From Aquariibacter albus (GTDB lineage: Bacteria; Pseudomonadota; Gammaproteobacteria; Burkholderiales; Burkholderiaceae_C), in contig NZ_JACIVI010000008.1 of NCBI RefSeq assembly GCF_014145335.1, forward strand, positions 1 through 64,000: a stretch of DNA of 64,000 nt, read 5' to 3'. The translations under genes and the position numbers were made by a program. Of this stretch, positions 6,415-15,489 are shown one piece after another. The notes under the pieces were generated by a model. That model was given only the letters and a program-made list of their open reading frames with translations. It was not told where the DNA came from and did no database searches. Numbering within the stretch: the first letter of the stretch is position 1; every line of letters starts with the position of its first letter.

Positions 6415-8673
6415 GTGGGCCTGGACATGGGCCTGATGGCCCCGCCGCCAGCCGCCGGCGGCCCGCAGCTCGCGGCTCGCGGGCCGCTGCTGCGGGCGGC
6501 CGGGGTCTTCCTTGTCGGCCTGCTGCTGACCGCGGCGGGCAGCCTGATGCTCTACGACGCGGCCCGTCAGCGCGAACGCCGCACCCTGGAGGACGAGGCG
6601 GGCGCCCGGGTGCGCCACGTCGAGCTGTCGATCGAGCTGGCGCTCGAATCGCTGCAGGCCCTGCGCGCGCTCTTCGAGGCCAGCCTGCCGGTGACGGCCG
6701 ACGGCTTCGACCGCTTCGCCCGCGCGGAGGCGGCCCGCCACCGCGGCACCCTGGCGCTGGGCTGGGCACCGCGCGTCGACGCGGGTGCCCGGGCCGGTTT
6801 CGAGCGCGAGCTCGCGGCCCTGCAGGGCCGGCCCAGCGCCTTCATCTTCGAATCCACCGGCCATGGCATGCGACGCCCGGCCCAGCCGCGGCCCGAGCAC
6901 TTCCCGCTGCTGCATCTGGCGGCGATCGAGGGCGGCGAGATCGAGCCCGGTCAGGACCTGCTGGCCCTGAGCGGCCGCCGCCAGGCCATCGAGATCGCGG
7001 TGCACAGCGGCCGCCCCGCGGCCACCAAGGTGCGCCGTGCCGATGCCTGGGGCGCCCCGGGCGAGCTGGTCATCCAGGTCTTCCTGCCCGTGCGCGATCC
7101 GGCCGCCGGGCCGCTGGCCCCGCCGCGCGGCGTGGTGATCGGCGTCTTCAGCGTCAGCGAGATCCTGGGTCGCGTCTTCGACCCGGTGGCCGAGCGGCTG
7201 CGGGTGGCGATCTTCGACCGCTCGGCCCCCGCCGCCGAGCAGGCGCTCTACACCCTGGGGCTGGACGAGGGCCTGCGCCACGAGGCCGAGCTGCGCGCGC
7301 AGCCCGGGGCCGACGACGGCGTCCTTCGCCCCTTTCAGTTCGCCGACCGCCGCTGGGTGGCCCATCTGCTGCCCCTGCCCGGGCGCAGCCCGCTCAGCAC
7401 CCTGCTCTGGCCCATGGCCGGCCTCGGCGCCGGCCTGTTGCTGACCAGCCTGCTGGCGGCCTATCTCTTCGTTGCCATGGTGCGTGGCCGCCAGCTGTTC
7501 TGGCTGCACCGCCAGCTCGACGGCGTGCAGCAGCGCCTGATCGACGAGCAGGTGGCCGCCGAGGTGCAGCGCCGCCTGCGCGAACAGGCCCTGGCGGCGG
7601 CCCGTGCGCGCAGCAGCTTCCTGCAGGCCGCCAGCCACGACCTGCGCCAGCCCTTGCATGCGCTGTCGCTCTACCTGAACCTGCTCGGCGACGCCCCCGA
7701 GCGCGGCCGCGACCCAGTCTTCATGGCCCAGCTCCAGCACAGCGCCGCGGCGCTGCAGGGCCTGTTCGATGCGCTGCTCGACATCGGCCGCCTGGAAAGC
7801 GGCCAGATCGAGCCGGCGCCGCGCCCCTTCGCGCTGCGGCCGCTGCTGCTGGGCCTGATCGAGGAATCGCGCGGCCTGGCCCAGCGCAAGGGCCTGCGTC
7901 TGCTGGACCGGCTGGAGGCCGTCGGCACGGTCTCCGACCCGCTGCTGATCGAGCGCATCGTCCGCAACCTGCTCGTCAATGCGCTGCGCTACACGCCGCA
8001 GGGCTGGGTGGCGCTGCGCTGCCGGGTGCGTGGCGGCCGCCTGCGCCTGCAAGTCTTCGACAGCGGACCGGGCCTGGCGCCGGCCCAGCGCCGCCGCCTG
8101 CTCGACGAGGCGGCGGGCGCCCCGGCGGCGCGCGAGGGGGCGGGTCTGGGCCTGTCCATCGTGCAGGAGCTGGCGCGCAAGCTGGGCCACCCCTTGAGCC
8201 TGCGCAGCCGGCCAGGGCGCGGCAGCGTGCTGACGCTGGAGCTGCCCCTGGCCGATCCGGCGGCCGAGGGCGGCCCGCAGGCCGGCCCGGCGCCTGCGGC
8301 GGCGCCGTGGACGGCCGGCCATGTGCTGCTGGTCGATGACGATCCCGAGGTGCGCTCGGCCACCGCAGCCCGCCTGCGCGCCTGGGGCGCGACGGTGGCC
8401 GAGGCCGGCAGCCTGGCCGAGGCCCGCCTTGCCCTGGCGGACCCAGAGCGTCCGCCCGGCCTGGTGCTGCTGGACCTGCAGCTGTCCGACGGCCGCGGCT
8501 CCGAGCTGCTCCCGGCCCTGCGCGATGCGGCCGGCCGGCCGCTGCCGACCGTCTGGCTCAGTGCCGACCCCGCGGCCGCCGAGCTGCCCGGCGCCATCGT
8601 GCTGCGCAAGCCGGCCAGCGCGCTGAAGCTGCGCTCGGCGCTGGACGCGGCACAGCGCGCGGCCCGGCCCTGA
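6415..8673 (+). CDS. CHASE-domain hybrid sensor histidine kinase
   Basis: 752 residues from GTG 6415, chosen because AGGAGG lies 9 nt upstream. Order: transmembrane helix (about 25-45), periplasmic CHASE-like sensor (about 80-310, with LALGWAPRVDAGARAGFERE), second transmembrane helix (about 330-355), coiled coil, HisKA with phospho-acceptor His408 (ASHDLRQPLHALS), HATPase_c (NLLVNALRYT; GAGLGLSIV), and a C-terminal receiver with Asp687 (LVLLDLQLSDG). CHASE domains sense small extracellular molecules; the ligand is unknown. The ATP lid is short. Its partner is presumably the divergent NarL-type regulator. Confidence 0.9.
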   Translation: MGLDMGLMAPPPAAGGPQLAARGPLLRAAGVFLVGLLLTAAGSLMLYDAARQRERRTLEDEAGARVRHVELSIELALESLQALRALFEASLPVTADGFDRFARAEAARHRGTLALGWAPRVDAGARAGFERELAALQGRPSAFIFESTGHGMRRPAQPRPEHFPLLHLAAIEGGEIEPGQDLLALSGRRQAIEIAVHSGRPAATKVRRADAWGAPGELVIQVFLPVRDPAAGPLAPPRGVVIGVFSVSEILGRVFDPVAERLRVAIFDRSAPAAEQALYTLGLDEGLRHEAELRAQPGADDGVLRPFQFADRRWVAHLLPLPGRSPLSTLLWPMAGLGAGLLLTSLLAAYLFVAMVRGRQLFWLHRQLDGVQQRLIDEQVAAEVQRRLREQALAAARARSSFLQAASHDLRQPLHALSLYLNLLGDAPERGRDPVFMAQLQHSAAALQGLFDALLDIGRLESGQIEPAPRPFALRPLLLGLIEESRGLAQRKGLRLLDRLEAVGTVSDPLLIERIVRNLLVNALRYTPQGWVALRCRVRGGRLRLQVFDSGPGLAPAQRRRLLDEAAGAPAAREGAGLGLSIVQELARKLGHPLSLRSRPGRGSVLTLELPLADPAAEGGPQAGPAPAAAPWTAGHVLLVDDDPEVRSATAARLRAWGATVAEAGSLAEARLALADPERPPGLVLLDLQLSDGRGSELLPALRDAAGRPLPTVWLSADPAAAELPGAIVLRKPASALKLRSALDAAQRAARP

Positions 8674-8794
8674 GGCCGGCTCCCGGCGGCCGGCCGGCGC
8701 AGCGCGGGACTGCTTTTTGCTCCGGTCGGTCAACGCCCCTCCCCTGGCCGGCGTTGCCCCAGGGTCCGATCCGGACCGCCGTCTTCCCTGCACC

Positions 8795-9787
8795 GTGTCC
8801 CTGCCCGCCCGTTCGCCGCAGCCCCACCTGAGCATCGTCGTGCCGGCCTACAACGAGGCCGGCAACATCCGCGGCACGCTGCAGACCGTCGCCGAAGCCT
8901 GCGAAGCCCTCGGCCTGCCCTGGGACATCCTGGTGGTCGACGACGGCAGCGCCGATGCCACCGCGGCCGAGGTGGCCGCCGTGCCCCCGGCCTGGCGGGT
9001 CGGTCTGCTTCGGCTGTCGCGCAACTTCGGCAAGGAGGCGGCGCTGACCGCGGGCCTGGACCACGCCCAGGGCGAGGTGGTCGTCTGCATGGATGGCGAC
9101 GGCCAGCATCCGGTCAGCCTGCTGCCGGCCCTGCTCGCGCACTGGCGCGAGGGCTACGACATGGTCTATGCCGTGCGCGAGGACCGCGACCGCGAATCTG
9201 CCTTCAAGCGCCTGGGCAGCCGCATCTTCTACGGCCTGATGAGTTCGACCGGCCAGATCGACATCCCCGCCAATGCGGGCGACTTCCGGCTCATGGACCG
9301 CCGCGTCGTCGAGGCCCTGCGGGCCCTGCCGGAGCGGCAGCGCTTCATGAAGGGCATCTATGCCTGGGTCGGTTTCCGCAGCCTCGGCCTGCCCTACACG
9401 CCCCTGGCCCGCGAGCATGGCCAGTCCAGCTTCTCGCGCCGCAAGCTGGCGCGGCTGGCCTGGACCGGCATCACCAGCTTCTCGGTGCTGCCGCTGCGGC
9501 TGGCCAGCCTGCTCGGCGTGATGTTGGCGCTGCCGGCCTTCGCCTACGGGCTCTACGAGCTGATCGAGAAGACGATCTACGGCAGCGACGTGCCCGGCTG
9601 GCCCACGGTGGTCGTCAGCATCATGTTCTTCTCGGGCGTGCAGCTGCTGTTCATCGGCGTGCTGGGCGAGTACCTGGCCCGGGTCTACGAGGAGGTCAAG
9701 GCGCGGCCGACCTACCTGATCGCCGAACGCCTGGCCCCGCCCCAGCCGGGCGCGGGGCCGGCCGAGGCCGGCCCCGCCGCGCGATGA
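8795..9787 (+). CDS. GT2 glycosyltransferase, GtrB/DPM1-like (undecaprenyl-phosphate sugar transferase)
   Basis: 330 residues from GTG 8795; a TTG at 8717 would add 26 residues, and neither has a clear ribosome binding site. A GT-A domain (about 10-220) carries LSIVVPAYNEAGNIRGTL, VVDDGSADAT and CMDGDGQHP, then two C-terminal transmembrane helices (about 235-300) as in GtrB/ArnC-type enzymes that put a sugar on undecaprenyl phosphate at the inner membrane. It overlaps the gtrA gene by 4 bp and opens a four-gene cassette with GtrA, a YdjC deacetylase and a GT39 transferase. Confidence 0.88.
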   Translation: MSLPARSPQPHLSIVVPAYNEAGNIRGTLQTVAEACEALGLPWDILVVDDGSADATAAEVAAVPPAWRVGLLRLSRNFGKEAALTAGLDHAQGEVVVCMDGDGQHPVSLLPALLAHWREGYDMVYAVREDRDRESAFKRLGSRIFYGLMSSTGQIDIPANAGDFRLMDRRVVEALRALPERQRFMKGIYAWVGFRSLGLPYTPLAREHGQSSFSRRKLARLAWTGITSFSVLPLRLASLLGVMLALPAFAYGLYELIEKTIYGSDVPGWPTVVVSIMFFSGVQLLFIGVLGEYLARVYEEVKARPTYLIAERLAPPQPGAGPAEAGPAAR

Positions 9788-10200
9788 GCGGCTTCGCCCC
9801 CGCCGGCCGCGCGCAGCCGGCCCCCTGGCGTCGCGCGGGCCTGGCCTTCGTCGCCGTGGGCGCCGCCGCCGCCGCGCTGCACTACCTGCTGACGCTGCTG
9901 CTGGCCGGCCCCTTCGGCCTGGCGCCGGCCGTGGCCAACACGGCCGGCTTTCTGGCGGCCTTCCCGCTGAGCTATCTCGGGCATCGCCACCTGAGCTTCG
10001 CCGACCGGCCCGCGCCGCACCGCCAGGCCCTGCCGCGGCTGCTGCTGGTCAGCCTGACGGCCTTCGCCAGCAACCAGCTGCTGCTCGACGCGCTGCTGCG
10101 CCTGACACCGCTGCCGCTGTGGCTGGCCCTGGGTCTGGTGCTGGTCGGGGTGGCGCTGGGCACCTTCCTGGCCGGCCGCTGCTGGGCCTTCGCGGCATGA
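9784..10200 (+). CDS. GtrA-family membrane protein
   Basis: 138 residues with four hydrophobic helices (about 18-40, 45-65, 82-100, 110-135) and the GtrA signature NTAGFLAAFPLSYLGHRHLS plus FLAGRCWAF at the end. GtrA proteins are thought to flip undecaprenyl-phosphate sugars made by the partner GtrB-type transferase. Start ATG overlaps the upstream stop (ATGA), and its own stop overlaps the next start, so the cassette is translationally coupled. Confidence 0.88.
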   Translation: MSGFAPAGRAQPAPWRRAGLAFVAVGAAAAALHYLLTLLLAGPFGLAPAVANTAGFLAAFPLSYLGHRHLSFADRPAPHRQALPRLLLVSLTAFASNQLLLDALLRLTPLPLWLALGLVLVGVALGTFLAGRCWAFAA

Positions 10201-11009
10201 CGGTTGCGCTGATCGCCTGCGCGGACGACTACGCGCTGAACCCCGCCGTGGACGAGGCCATCCTGGCCCTGATCGACGCCGGCCGCCTCAGCGCCACCAG
10301 CTGCATGACCCTGTCGCCGCGCTGGCCCGAGGCGGCCCGCGCGCTGGGTCCGGCCCGGCGCGCGGCCGCCGACATCGGCCTGCACCTGGACCTCACCGCC
10401 TTCGACAGCCCCGAGCTGCCCGCCCGGCCGCTCGGCCGCGTGATCCTCCGCAGCCTGCTGCGCGCCTGGCCCCGCGAGCGGCTGATGCGCCACCTGCAGC
10501 GCCAGTTCGAGGCCTTCGAGGCGGCGCTGGGTGTTCCGCCCGACCATGTCGATGGCCACCAGCACATCCAGCAGCTGCCGCAGCTGCGCGAGCTGCTGGC
10601 CGAGCTGCTCGCGCGTCGCTATCCCGCCGGTGCCATGCCCTGGCTGCGGGTGAGCCGCATCGCTGCCAGCCCGGGCCTCAAGCCGCGGGTGATCAGCGCG
10701 CTCGGGGCCGGGCCCTTTGCGCGCGCGCAGCGCGGCCCGCTGAGCCGCCGCGTGCTGGGCAGCCACGGCTTCGACCTGGGCCCGGTGGACTACGCCCGCG
10801 CGATGGACCGCTGGCTGGCGGCAGCCCGGTCTGGCGATGTGCTGATGGTCCATCCCGCCACCCGGGCCGAACCCGGCGATTCGATCGGCCCGGCCCGGGT
10901 GATCGAGCACGCCCACCTGGCCGGCAGCTTCTTCCCCGCGGCCCTGCGCCGCCACGGTTGCGTGCTGGCCCGCGGGCACCTCGCGCTGGCCGCGGGCCGT
11001 TCCCGCTGA
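10197..11009 (+). CDS. YdjC/ChbG-family carbohydrate deacetylase
   Basis: 270 residues from ATG 10197 (ATGA overlap with gtrA). The YdjC signatures are present: ACADDYALNPAVDEAIL with the metal-site Asp pair, LHLDLTAF, HVDGHQHIQ with metal-binding His, and MVHPA near the end. Family members are metal-dependent deacetylases of acetylated sugars. Within a GtrA/GtrB/GT39 cassette the likely substrate is an N-acetyl sugar on undecaprenyl phosphate, to be passed to the GT39 enzyme downstream; this role is inferred. Confidence 0.85.
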   Translation: MTVALIACADDYALNPAVDEAILALIDAGRLSATSCMTLSPRWPEAARALGPARRAAADIGLHLDLTAFDSPELPARPLGRVILRSLLRAWPRERLMRHLQRQFEAFEAALGVPPDHVDGHQHIQQLPQLRELLAELLARRYPAGAMPWLRVSRIAASPGLKPRVISALGAGPFARAQRGPLSRRVLGSHGFDLGPVDYARAMDRWLAAARSGDVLMVHPATRAEPGDSIGPARVIEHAHLAGSFFPAALRRHGCVLARGHLALAAGRSR

Positions 11010-11062
11010 GCCCCGCCCCTGTCCTCCCCGCCCTCCCCGCGTCCGTGACCGAGCCTTCCCTC

Positions 11063-12673
11063 ATGCGCCGCTGGCATGCACTGAGCCTGGCGCTGGCCGC
11101 CGCCCTGCTGCTCCACATCGCCTGCAGCCACGGGCTGCACGGCCTGTCCAACGACGAGGAGGTGCAGCATGTCTACGGCCGGCTGCTGCTGGACTTCTAC
11201 GCCTCGGGCTTCGAGGACCGGGCGGCCTTCGCCTACCGCAATCTCTACCTCTACGGTGGCTTCTTCGACCTGATCGCCGCCGGGCTGGAGCGCCTGGGCT
11301 GGGCCGGCACGTCCGTCTGGGACCTGCGCCACCTGCTGTCGGCCGGCTTCGGCTTCGTCGGCATCGTCTACGCGGCCCTGCTGGCCCGGCGCATCGGCGG
11401 CCCACGCGCCGGCTTCCTGGCCGCCCTGCTGCTCAGCCTGACCGGCGCCTGGAGCGGCGCGATGTTCACCCACACCAAGGACGTGCCCTTCGGCGCCGCG
11501 ATGGCTGCCGGCCTCTACCACGGCAGCGCCTGGCTGGCCGCGCTGCCCGCCCCGCCCTGGCGCCACCGCATCGGCCTGGGCCTGGCGCTGGGCGCGGCAC
11601 TGGGCCTGCGCGTCGGCGGGGTCTTTCTCGGCTTCTACCTGGCGGCCGGTCTGCTGGCCCTGGCCTGGGCGGCCGAGGGCGGGCCCCGGGCCCGGTGGAT
11701 CGTCCTGGGGCGCGGCCTGCTCGCCGGGCTGCCCAGCCTCGCGCTCGGGCTCGCCTTGATGGCGCTGGCCTGGCCCTGGTCGGTGATGGGCCCCGACCAT
11801 GTGTTGCAGGCGGCGCGGGCGTTCTCGCACTTCGCCTTCGACCTGTGGACCGTGCTGGACGGCCAGGCCTACCGCATCGCCGAGGTGCCGCGCAGCTACC
11901 TGCTGCACTACCTGGCCGTCCGCCTGCCCGAGGGGCTGCTGCTCGGCCTGCTGGCGGCCCTGCTGCTCGGGGGCGCGGCCGGGCTGCGCGCGCTGCGTGC
12001 CGGCCCGGCCGGCCGGCGGCGGCTGGCGCTCGTCCTGCCCTTGATCCTGGCGGCGAGCTTTCCGCTGTTCTTCACCTTGTTCACCGCGCCACCGCTCTAC
12101 AACGGCCTGCGCCATTTCACCTTCGTGCTGCCGCCGCTCGCGGTTTGCGCGGGGCTGGGCCTGGACGCGCTCGGGCGACGCATGGCGCCTGCCCCGAAGC
12201 TGCTGCGCGCGGGGTTCGGGCTGGCCCTGCTCCTGTTGCTGCTCGATCCGGCCTGGCAGCTGCTGCGGCTGCACCCCTACCAGTCGGTGGCCTACAACCA
12301 CCTGATCGGCCCCCTGGCCGGTGCCGAGCGCCGCTGGGAGATGGACTACTGGGGCGACAGCCTGCGCGAGGCGGCCACGGCACTGAACGCGCGGCTGGCG
12401 GCCGAGGGGCCGCCGCCGGCCCAGCCGTACAAGGCGGCCGTCTGTGCCGAACTGATCCAGGGCGAGGCGGTGCTGGACCGGCGCTACTTCGTGGTGACCC
12501 GGGACTGGCTCTCCGCCGATTTCTTCCTGTCGCCCACCCAGACCGGCTGCGACGCCGCCCTTCAGGGCGAGGTGATCGAGCGCGTGCAGCGCCTGGGCGC
12601 CACCCTGGCCGTGGTCAAGGACCGGCGGGGCCTGCCCCCGTCGGCCCGGGCGCCCCGCCCCCCGCCGCCCTGA
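11063..12673 (+). CDS. GT39/ArnT-like membrane glycosyltransferase
   Basis: 536 residues with about ten transmembrane helices. The first periplasmic loop has the acidic GLSNDEEVQHVYG motif expected of GT-C (PMT/ArnT) enzymes, and THTKDVPFGAA matches the second loop signature. These enzymes transfer a sugar from undecaprenyl phosphate to a lipid or protein acceptor in the periplasm. A soluble C-terminal region (about 425-520) follows. A GTG at 11045 could be an earlier start. The gene ends the GtrB-GtrA-YdjC cassette, suggesting transfer of a deacetylated sugar to LPS or another envelope acceptor. Confidence 0.85.
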   Translation: MRRWHALSLALAAALLLHIACSHGLHGLSNDEEVQHVYGRLLLDFYASGFEDRAAFAYRNLYLYGGFFDLIAAGLERLGWAGTSVWDLRHLLSAGFGFVGIVYAALLARRIGGPRAGFLAALLLSLTGAWSGAMFTHTKDVPFGAAMAAGLYHGSAWLAALPAPPWRHRIGLGLALGAALGLRVGGVFLGFYLAAGLLALAWAAEGGPRARWIVLGRGLLAGLPSLALGLALMALAWPWSVMGPDHVLQAARAFSHFAFDLWTVLDGQAYRIAEVPRSYLLHYLAVRLPEGLLLGLLAALLLGGAAGLRALRAGPAGRRRLALVLPLILAASFPLFFTLFTAPPLYNGLRHFTFVLPPLAVCAGLGLDALGRRMAPAPKLLRAGFGLALLLLLLDPAWQLLRLHPYQSVAYNHLIGPLAGAERRWEMDYWGDSLREAATALNARLAAEGPPPAQPYKAAVCAELIQGEAVLDRRYFVVTRDWLSADFFLSPTQTGCDAALQGEVIERVQRLGATLAVVKDRRGLPPSARAPRPPPP

Positions 12674-12720
12674 GGGCTTGTCTTACGCCAGCAGCGGTCG
12701 ATTCCAACCCGGAGCGCAAA

Positions 12721-12776
12721 ACTGATCGGACAGGCATCAGCTCGGCTGAAGGTTCACCATAGCGAACCTTATCAGT
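12721..12776 (+). promoter_or_regulatory. structured leader, possible three-way junction RNA element
   Basis: Just before the ribosome binding site of the next gene, three helices nest: ACTGAT (12721-12726) with ATCAGT (12771-12776); TCAGC (12737-12741) with GCTGA (12745-12749); AAGGTTC (12749-12755) with GAACCTT (12764-12770). A second ATCAG copy at 12736-12740 could compete for CTGAT, giving two exclusive folds. No known riboswitch class is recognised. The 22-bp AAGGTTC/GAACCTT dyad could instead be a protein operator. Confidence 0.45.
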
Positions 12777-12790
12777 CAAGAGGAAACACC

Positions 12791-12952
12791 ATGACCCGCA
12801 GCGCCCTGGCCGCCGTCCGCAAGGAACAGCATCTCTTCGAGCGCCGGCTGGCCCGCATGAGCCAGGCCGAGCCGCTGCTGCATCTGGACCGTCTGGTGCT
12901 GGCCAGCGCGGCGATCTGGACGGTGTTCGCGGTGGCCATGGTGGCCGGCTGA
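12791..12952 (+). CDS. 53-residue single-pass membrane protein
   Basis: A small ORF starting ATG 12791 with a good Shine-Dalgarno (AGAGGA, 12779-12784). The product MTRSALAAVRKEQHLFERRL... has an amphipathic charged N-terminus, a short LLHLDRL segment and a C-terminal transmembrane helix (about residues 35-53, ASAAIWTVFAVAMVAG) ending at the membrane. No family is recognised. It stands alone between the lipid-sugar cassette and the exopolysaccharide locus, behind an unusually structured leader, and ends convergently with a GT2 gene. Confidence 0.65.
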   Translation: MTRSALAAVRKEQHLFERRLARMSQAEPLLHLDRLVLASAAIWTVFAVAMVAG

Positions 12953-12960
12953 TCCGCTCG

Positions 12961-12977
12961 GCCCCGGCCCCCGGGGC
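12961..12977. terminator. terminator-like hairpin between convergent genes
   Basis: GCCCCGG-CCC-CCGGGGC, a perfect 7-bp stem filling the 25-bp gap between the small membrane protein (+) and the GT2 gene (-). The T-rich tail is poor in both directions. Confidence 0.5.
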
Positions 12978-14015
12978 TTACTTGTATTCGATCAGCCGGG
13001 CGGCCTGACCCCGCCAGCGCCGCCAGGCGTAGGTGAGCACGCCGGCCGTCTCGGCCAGCTTGCCCAGCACGCTGAACGCAGCCCGCTGGCGTCGCCAGGC
13101 GGGCGTGTCGGGCAGGCCATTGACGCCGGCCGGCACCGGCCGGCGCGACAGGCGCAGCCACTGCGCCAGCAGCAGCGCCGCGGGCAGCAGGCCCGGCAGG
13201 CCGCCGCCCATGAGCGTGGCGAGCAGGCCCAGGCCCGCCAGCAGGGGCAGCAGCAGCCCCCACAGCAGCGCACGGCGCGTCTGCGCCACGCAGTGCCGCT
13301 CCGGCGGCGCGCCGTGCAGGGCCGCGCCCTCGGCATAGGCGTGGCCGGCGCGGCGGTTGCGCTGCCACCACTGGCCAAGGCGGTGCATCGCGGCGTCATG
13401 GCGGCTCATCTCGGCGTCCAGGCGCCAGATGCGCCCGCCGGCCGCGCGCAGCCGCACGCAGAGCTCGGGCTCCTCGCCGGCGATCAGGCTGTCGCGGTAG
13501 CCCCCCACGGCCTGCAGGGCCGCAGCGCGCATCAGCACGTCGCCGCCGCACGATCGGGCTTCGCCGATGGGCGTGGCCCATTCCTCGTCGCACATCCGGT
13601 TGTAGACCGAGGCTTCGGGAAAGCGCTCGCGGCGCCGGCCGCAGACGGCCACGACATCCGGTCGCCCGACCAGGAAGCGGGAGGCCTGAGGCAGCCAGTC
13701 GGTGTCGATTTCGCAGTCGCCGTCGATGAACTGCAGCGCTTCGGTGTCCGGCCAGCGGGCCAGGGCGTGGCGCCAGCCGGTGTTGCGGGCGCGGGCGGCG
13801 GTGAAGGGGCGGCTGAGGTCCAGGTCCAGCACCTCGGCGCCCAGCGCGCGGGCGGCTTCGGCCGAACCGTCGCTCGAGCCGGAGTCGACGTAGACCAGCC
13901 TTTCGCAGCCTGCGCGCAGCGAGCGCAGGCAGGCGATCAGGCGGGCGCCTTCGTTGCGGCCGATGACGACGGCCGCCACCCGCAGCGGCAGCGGGTGCGA
14001 GGCAGCTTCATTCAT
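12978..14015 (-). CDS. GT2-family glycosyltransferase with C-terminal membrane segment
   Basis: 345 residues; start ATG 14015 overlaps the upstream stop (ATGA). A GT-A domain begins VAAVVIGRNEGARL, with VYVDSGSSDGSAEAA, the metal-binding region LQFIDGDCEID and IAGEEPELCVRLR. A hydrophobic stretch (about 255-300) anchors it in the inner membrane. It is the last gene of the minus-strand operon with the Wzz-type co-polymerase, the BY-kinase-like protein and the O-antigen-ligase-like protein, so it probably adds a sugar to the exopolysaccharide repeat unit. Donor and linkage are unknown. Confidence 0.88.
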   Translation of the reverse strand: MNEAASHPLPLRVAAVVIGRNEGARLIACLRSLRAGCERLVYVDSGSSDGSAEAARALGAEVLDLDLSRPFTAARARNTGWRHALARWPDTEALQFIDGDCEIDTDWLPQASRFLVGRPDVVAVCGRRRERFPEASVYNRMCDEEWATPIGEARSCGGDVLMRAAALQAVGGYRDSLIAGEEPELCVRLRAAGGRIWRLDAEMSRHDAAMHRLGQWWQRNRRAGHAYAEGAALHGAPPERHCVAQTRRALLWGLLLPLLAGLGLLATLMGGGLPGLLPAALLLAQWLRLSRRPVPAGVNGLPDTPAWRRQRAAFSVLGKLAETAGVLTYAWRRWRGQAARLIEYK

Positions 14016-15469
14016 GTTCGGGGGACAGGGCTCGGGCCATGGCTCCAGAACACCCGCCGCAGCGCGGCGGCCAGGCCGGCCATGATCCAGAAGATCTTCA
14101 GCTCCTGCGAGTGGCCGCCGATCCCGCACAGGTAGAAGGACACCAGGCAGGCCAGCAGGCAGGCAGCGAGCTCGCCCTCGCGGCTGTCGGCGTCGGCCCG
14201 GGCGATCTGCAGCAGCTCGCGCAGGAGCAGCGCGTAGGCGAACATCAGGGGGATCAGGCCGATCAGGCCGTGCTGCACCCAGATGTCGAGGTAGAGGTTG
14301 TGGGCGCGCAGCAGGTGGGCGGGTTCGTCGCCGCTGATGTCGCGGCGCTCCCATTCGGCCCCGATCTCGCTGGTCGAGCGGGCGATGAACTGCGGGCCGT
14401 ACTGCTGGTAGCCGTGGCCGAGCAGCGGCTTGTCCATCACCAGATCCAGCGCCATGTCGAAGATCTCGCGCCGCATCGGCGTGCTGCCCTCTTCGATGTA
14501 CTGCTTGGAGGTGAAGCGTTCGATGAAGCCTTCGGGCAACCACAGCGGCGCGGTCGCGGCCGCCAGCACGGTGGCGGCGATCACCGGCCCCAGGGCAATG
14601 CGGCGCAGCCAGACCAGCAGCACGATGGCCCCGGCCAGGCCCACCATCGGCGTGCGGGTGTACGAGAAGATCAATCCGGCGAACTGCAGCAGCGCTGCGC
14701 CGGCCACGGCCGCGCGGATCCAGAAGCCCGGGTAGGCCCGCCACCAGTACAGGCACAGCGGCAGCGCGGTGGCCATGGTGTAGGAGAACCAGTTGGCGTC
14801 GCCGATGCCGCCGGTCACCCGCATGATGACCGTGCTCAGCGAGTTGTCGTCGACGTGCGCACCGAGGCCGATGCCGTCGAAGGCCAGCTGCACGCCGGGC
14901 AGGAAGCGCTCGACCATGGCAAGGCCCGCCGAGACCGTGGCAGTCAGCGTCAGCGAGGCGGCCGCGATCGTCAGTCCCCGTCGGCTGATCGCCAGGTTGG
15001 CGATCAGCAGGTAGGGCAGGAACATCACCGCGTACTTGCCGATGCCCGTGATCGAGTCGTCAAAGACCGGCGTCAACAGCGGGCCGAGCAGCACGACCAG
15101 CCCGAAGAGGCTGAGCGGCAGCATGTGTGGCGCATAGGTCGGCGGGATGTGCTCGCGCAGGGCGTGGACCAGCCAGACGCCCAGGGCCAGCAGCAGGGCC
15201 AGCTTGGACGGCGAGAGCATGGCCACGCCACCCGGCGCGTAGTTGCCGATCAGCCAGATGACCTGGGACAGCACGATCAGCGGCACGGTGACCATGGGGT
15301 CGTGCAGCGTCCACAGCAGGAACACCAGCACCACGCCGACCAGCAGCACCGGCATGCCGCCGCCGGCCACGGTCAGCAGGGCCGAAAGCGCGACCGCCAC
15401 GATCGCCCAGACCAGCAGGCGACGGGTCGAATCCGGATCAGGCAGGGAATCGCTGGGCGTGCGCGACAT
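14012..15469 (-). CDS. O-antigen ligase/Wzy-type polymerase family membrane protein
   Basis: 485 residues with about 11-12 transmembrane helices and the large periplasmic loop (about 330-405) typical of the Wzy_C/O-antigen ligase fold; the loop contains DKPLLGHGYQQYGPQF and HNLYLDIWVQHGLIGL, the conserved GxG and HNxxL segments. In this setting, next to Wzz, it is more likely the exopolysaccharide polymerase (Wzy) than a WaaL ligase, but sequence alone does not separate them. It is preceded in the operon by a strong intergenic hairpin. Confidence 0.85.
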   Translation of the reverse strand: MSRTPSDSLPDPDSTRRLLVWAIVAVALSALLTVAGGGMPVLLVGVVLVFLLWTLHDPMVTVPLIVLSQVIWLIGNYAPGGVAMLSPSKLALLLALGVWLVHALREHIPPTYAPHMLPLSLFGLVVLLGPLLTPVFDDSITGIGKYAVMFLPYLLIANLAISRRGLTIAAASLTLTATVSAGLAMVERFLPGVQLAFDGIGLGAHVDDNSLSTVIMRVTGGIGDANWFSYTMATALPLCLYWWRAYPGFWIRAAVAGAALLQFAGLIFSYTRTPMVGLAGAIVLLVWLRRIALGPVIAATVLAAATAPLWLPEGFIERFTSKQYIEEGSTPMRREIFDMALDLVMDKPLLGHGYQQYGPQFIARSTSEIGAEWERRDISGDEPAHLLRAHNLYLDIWVQHGLIGLIPLMFAYALLLRELLQIARADADSREGELAACLLACLVSFYLCGIGGHSQELKIFWIMAGLAAALRRVFWSHGPSPVPRT

Positions 15470-15489
15470 CGGGACGCTTCGGGGCGGGT

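Noticed and set aside
5518-8835. 1105-codon minus-strand frame opposite the hybrid kinase
   Set aside because: Low-complexity Ala/Gly/Arg/Gln-rich translation, antisense to the clearly recognisable kinase.
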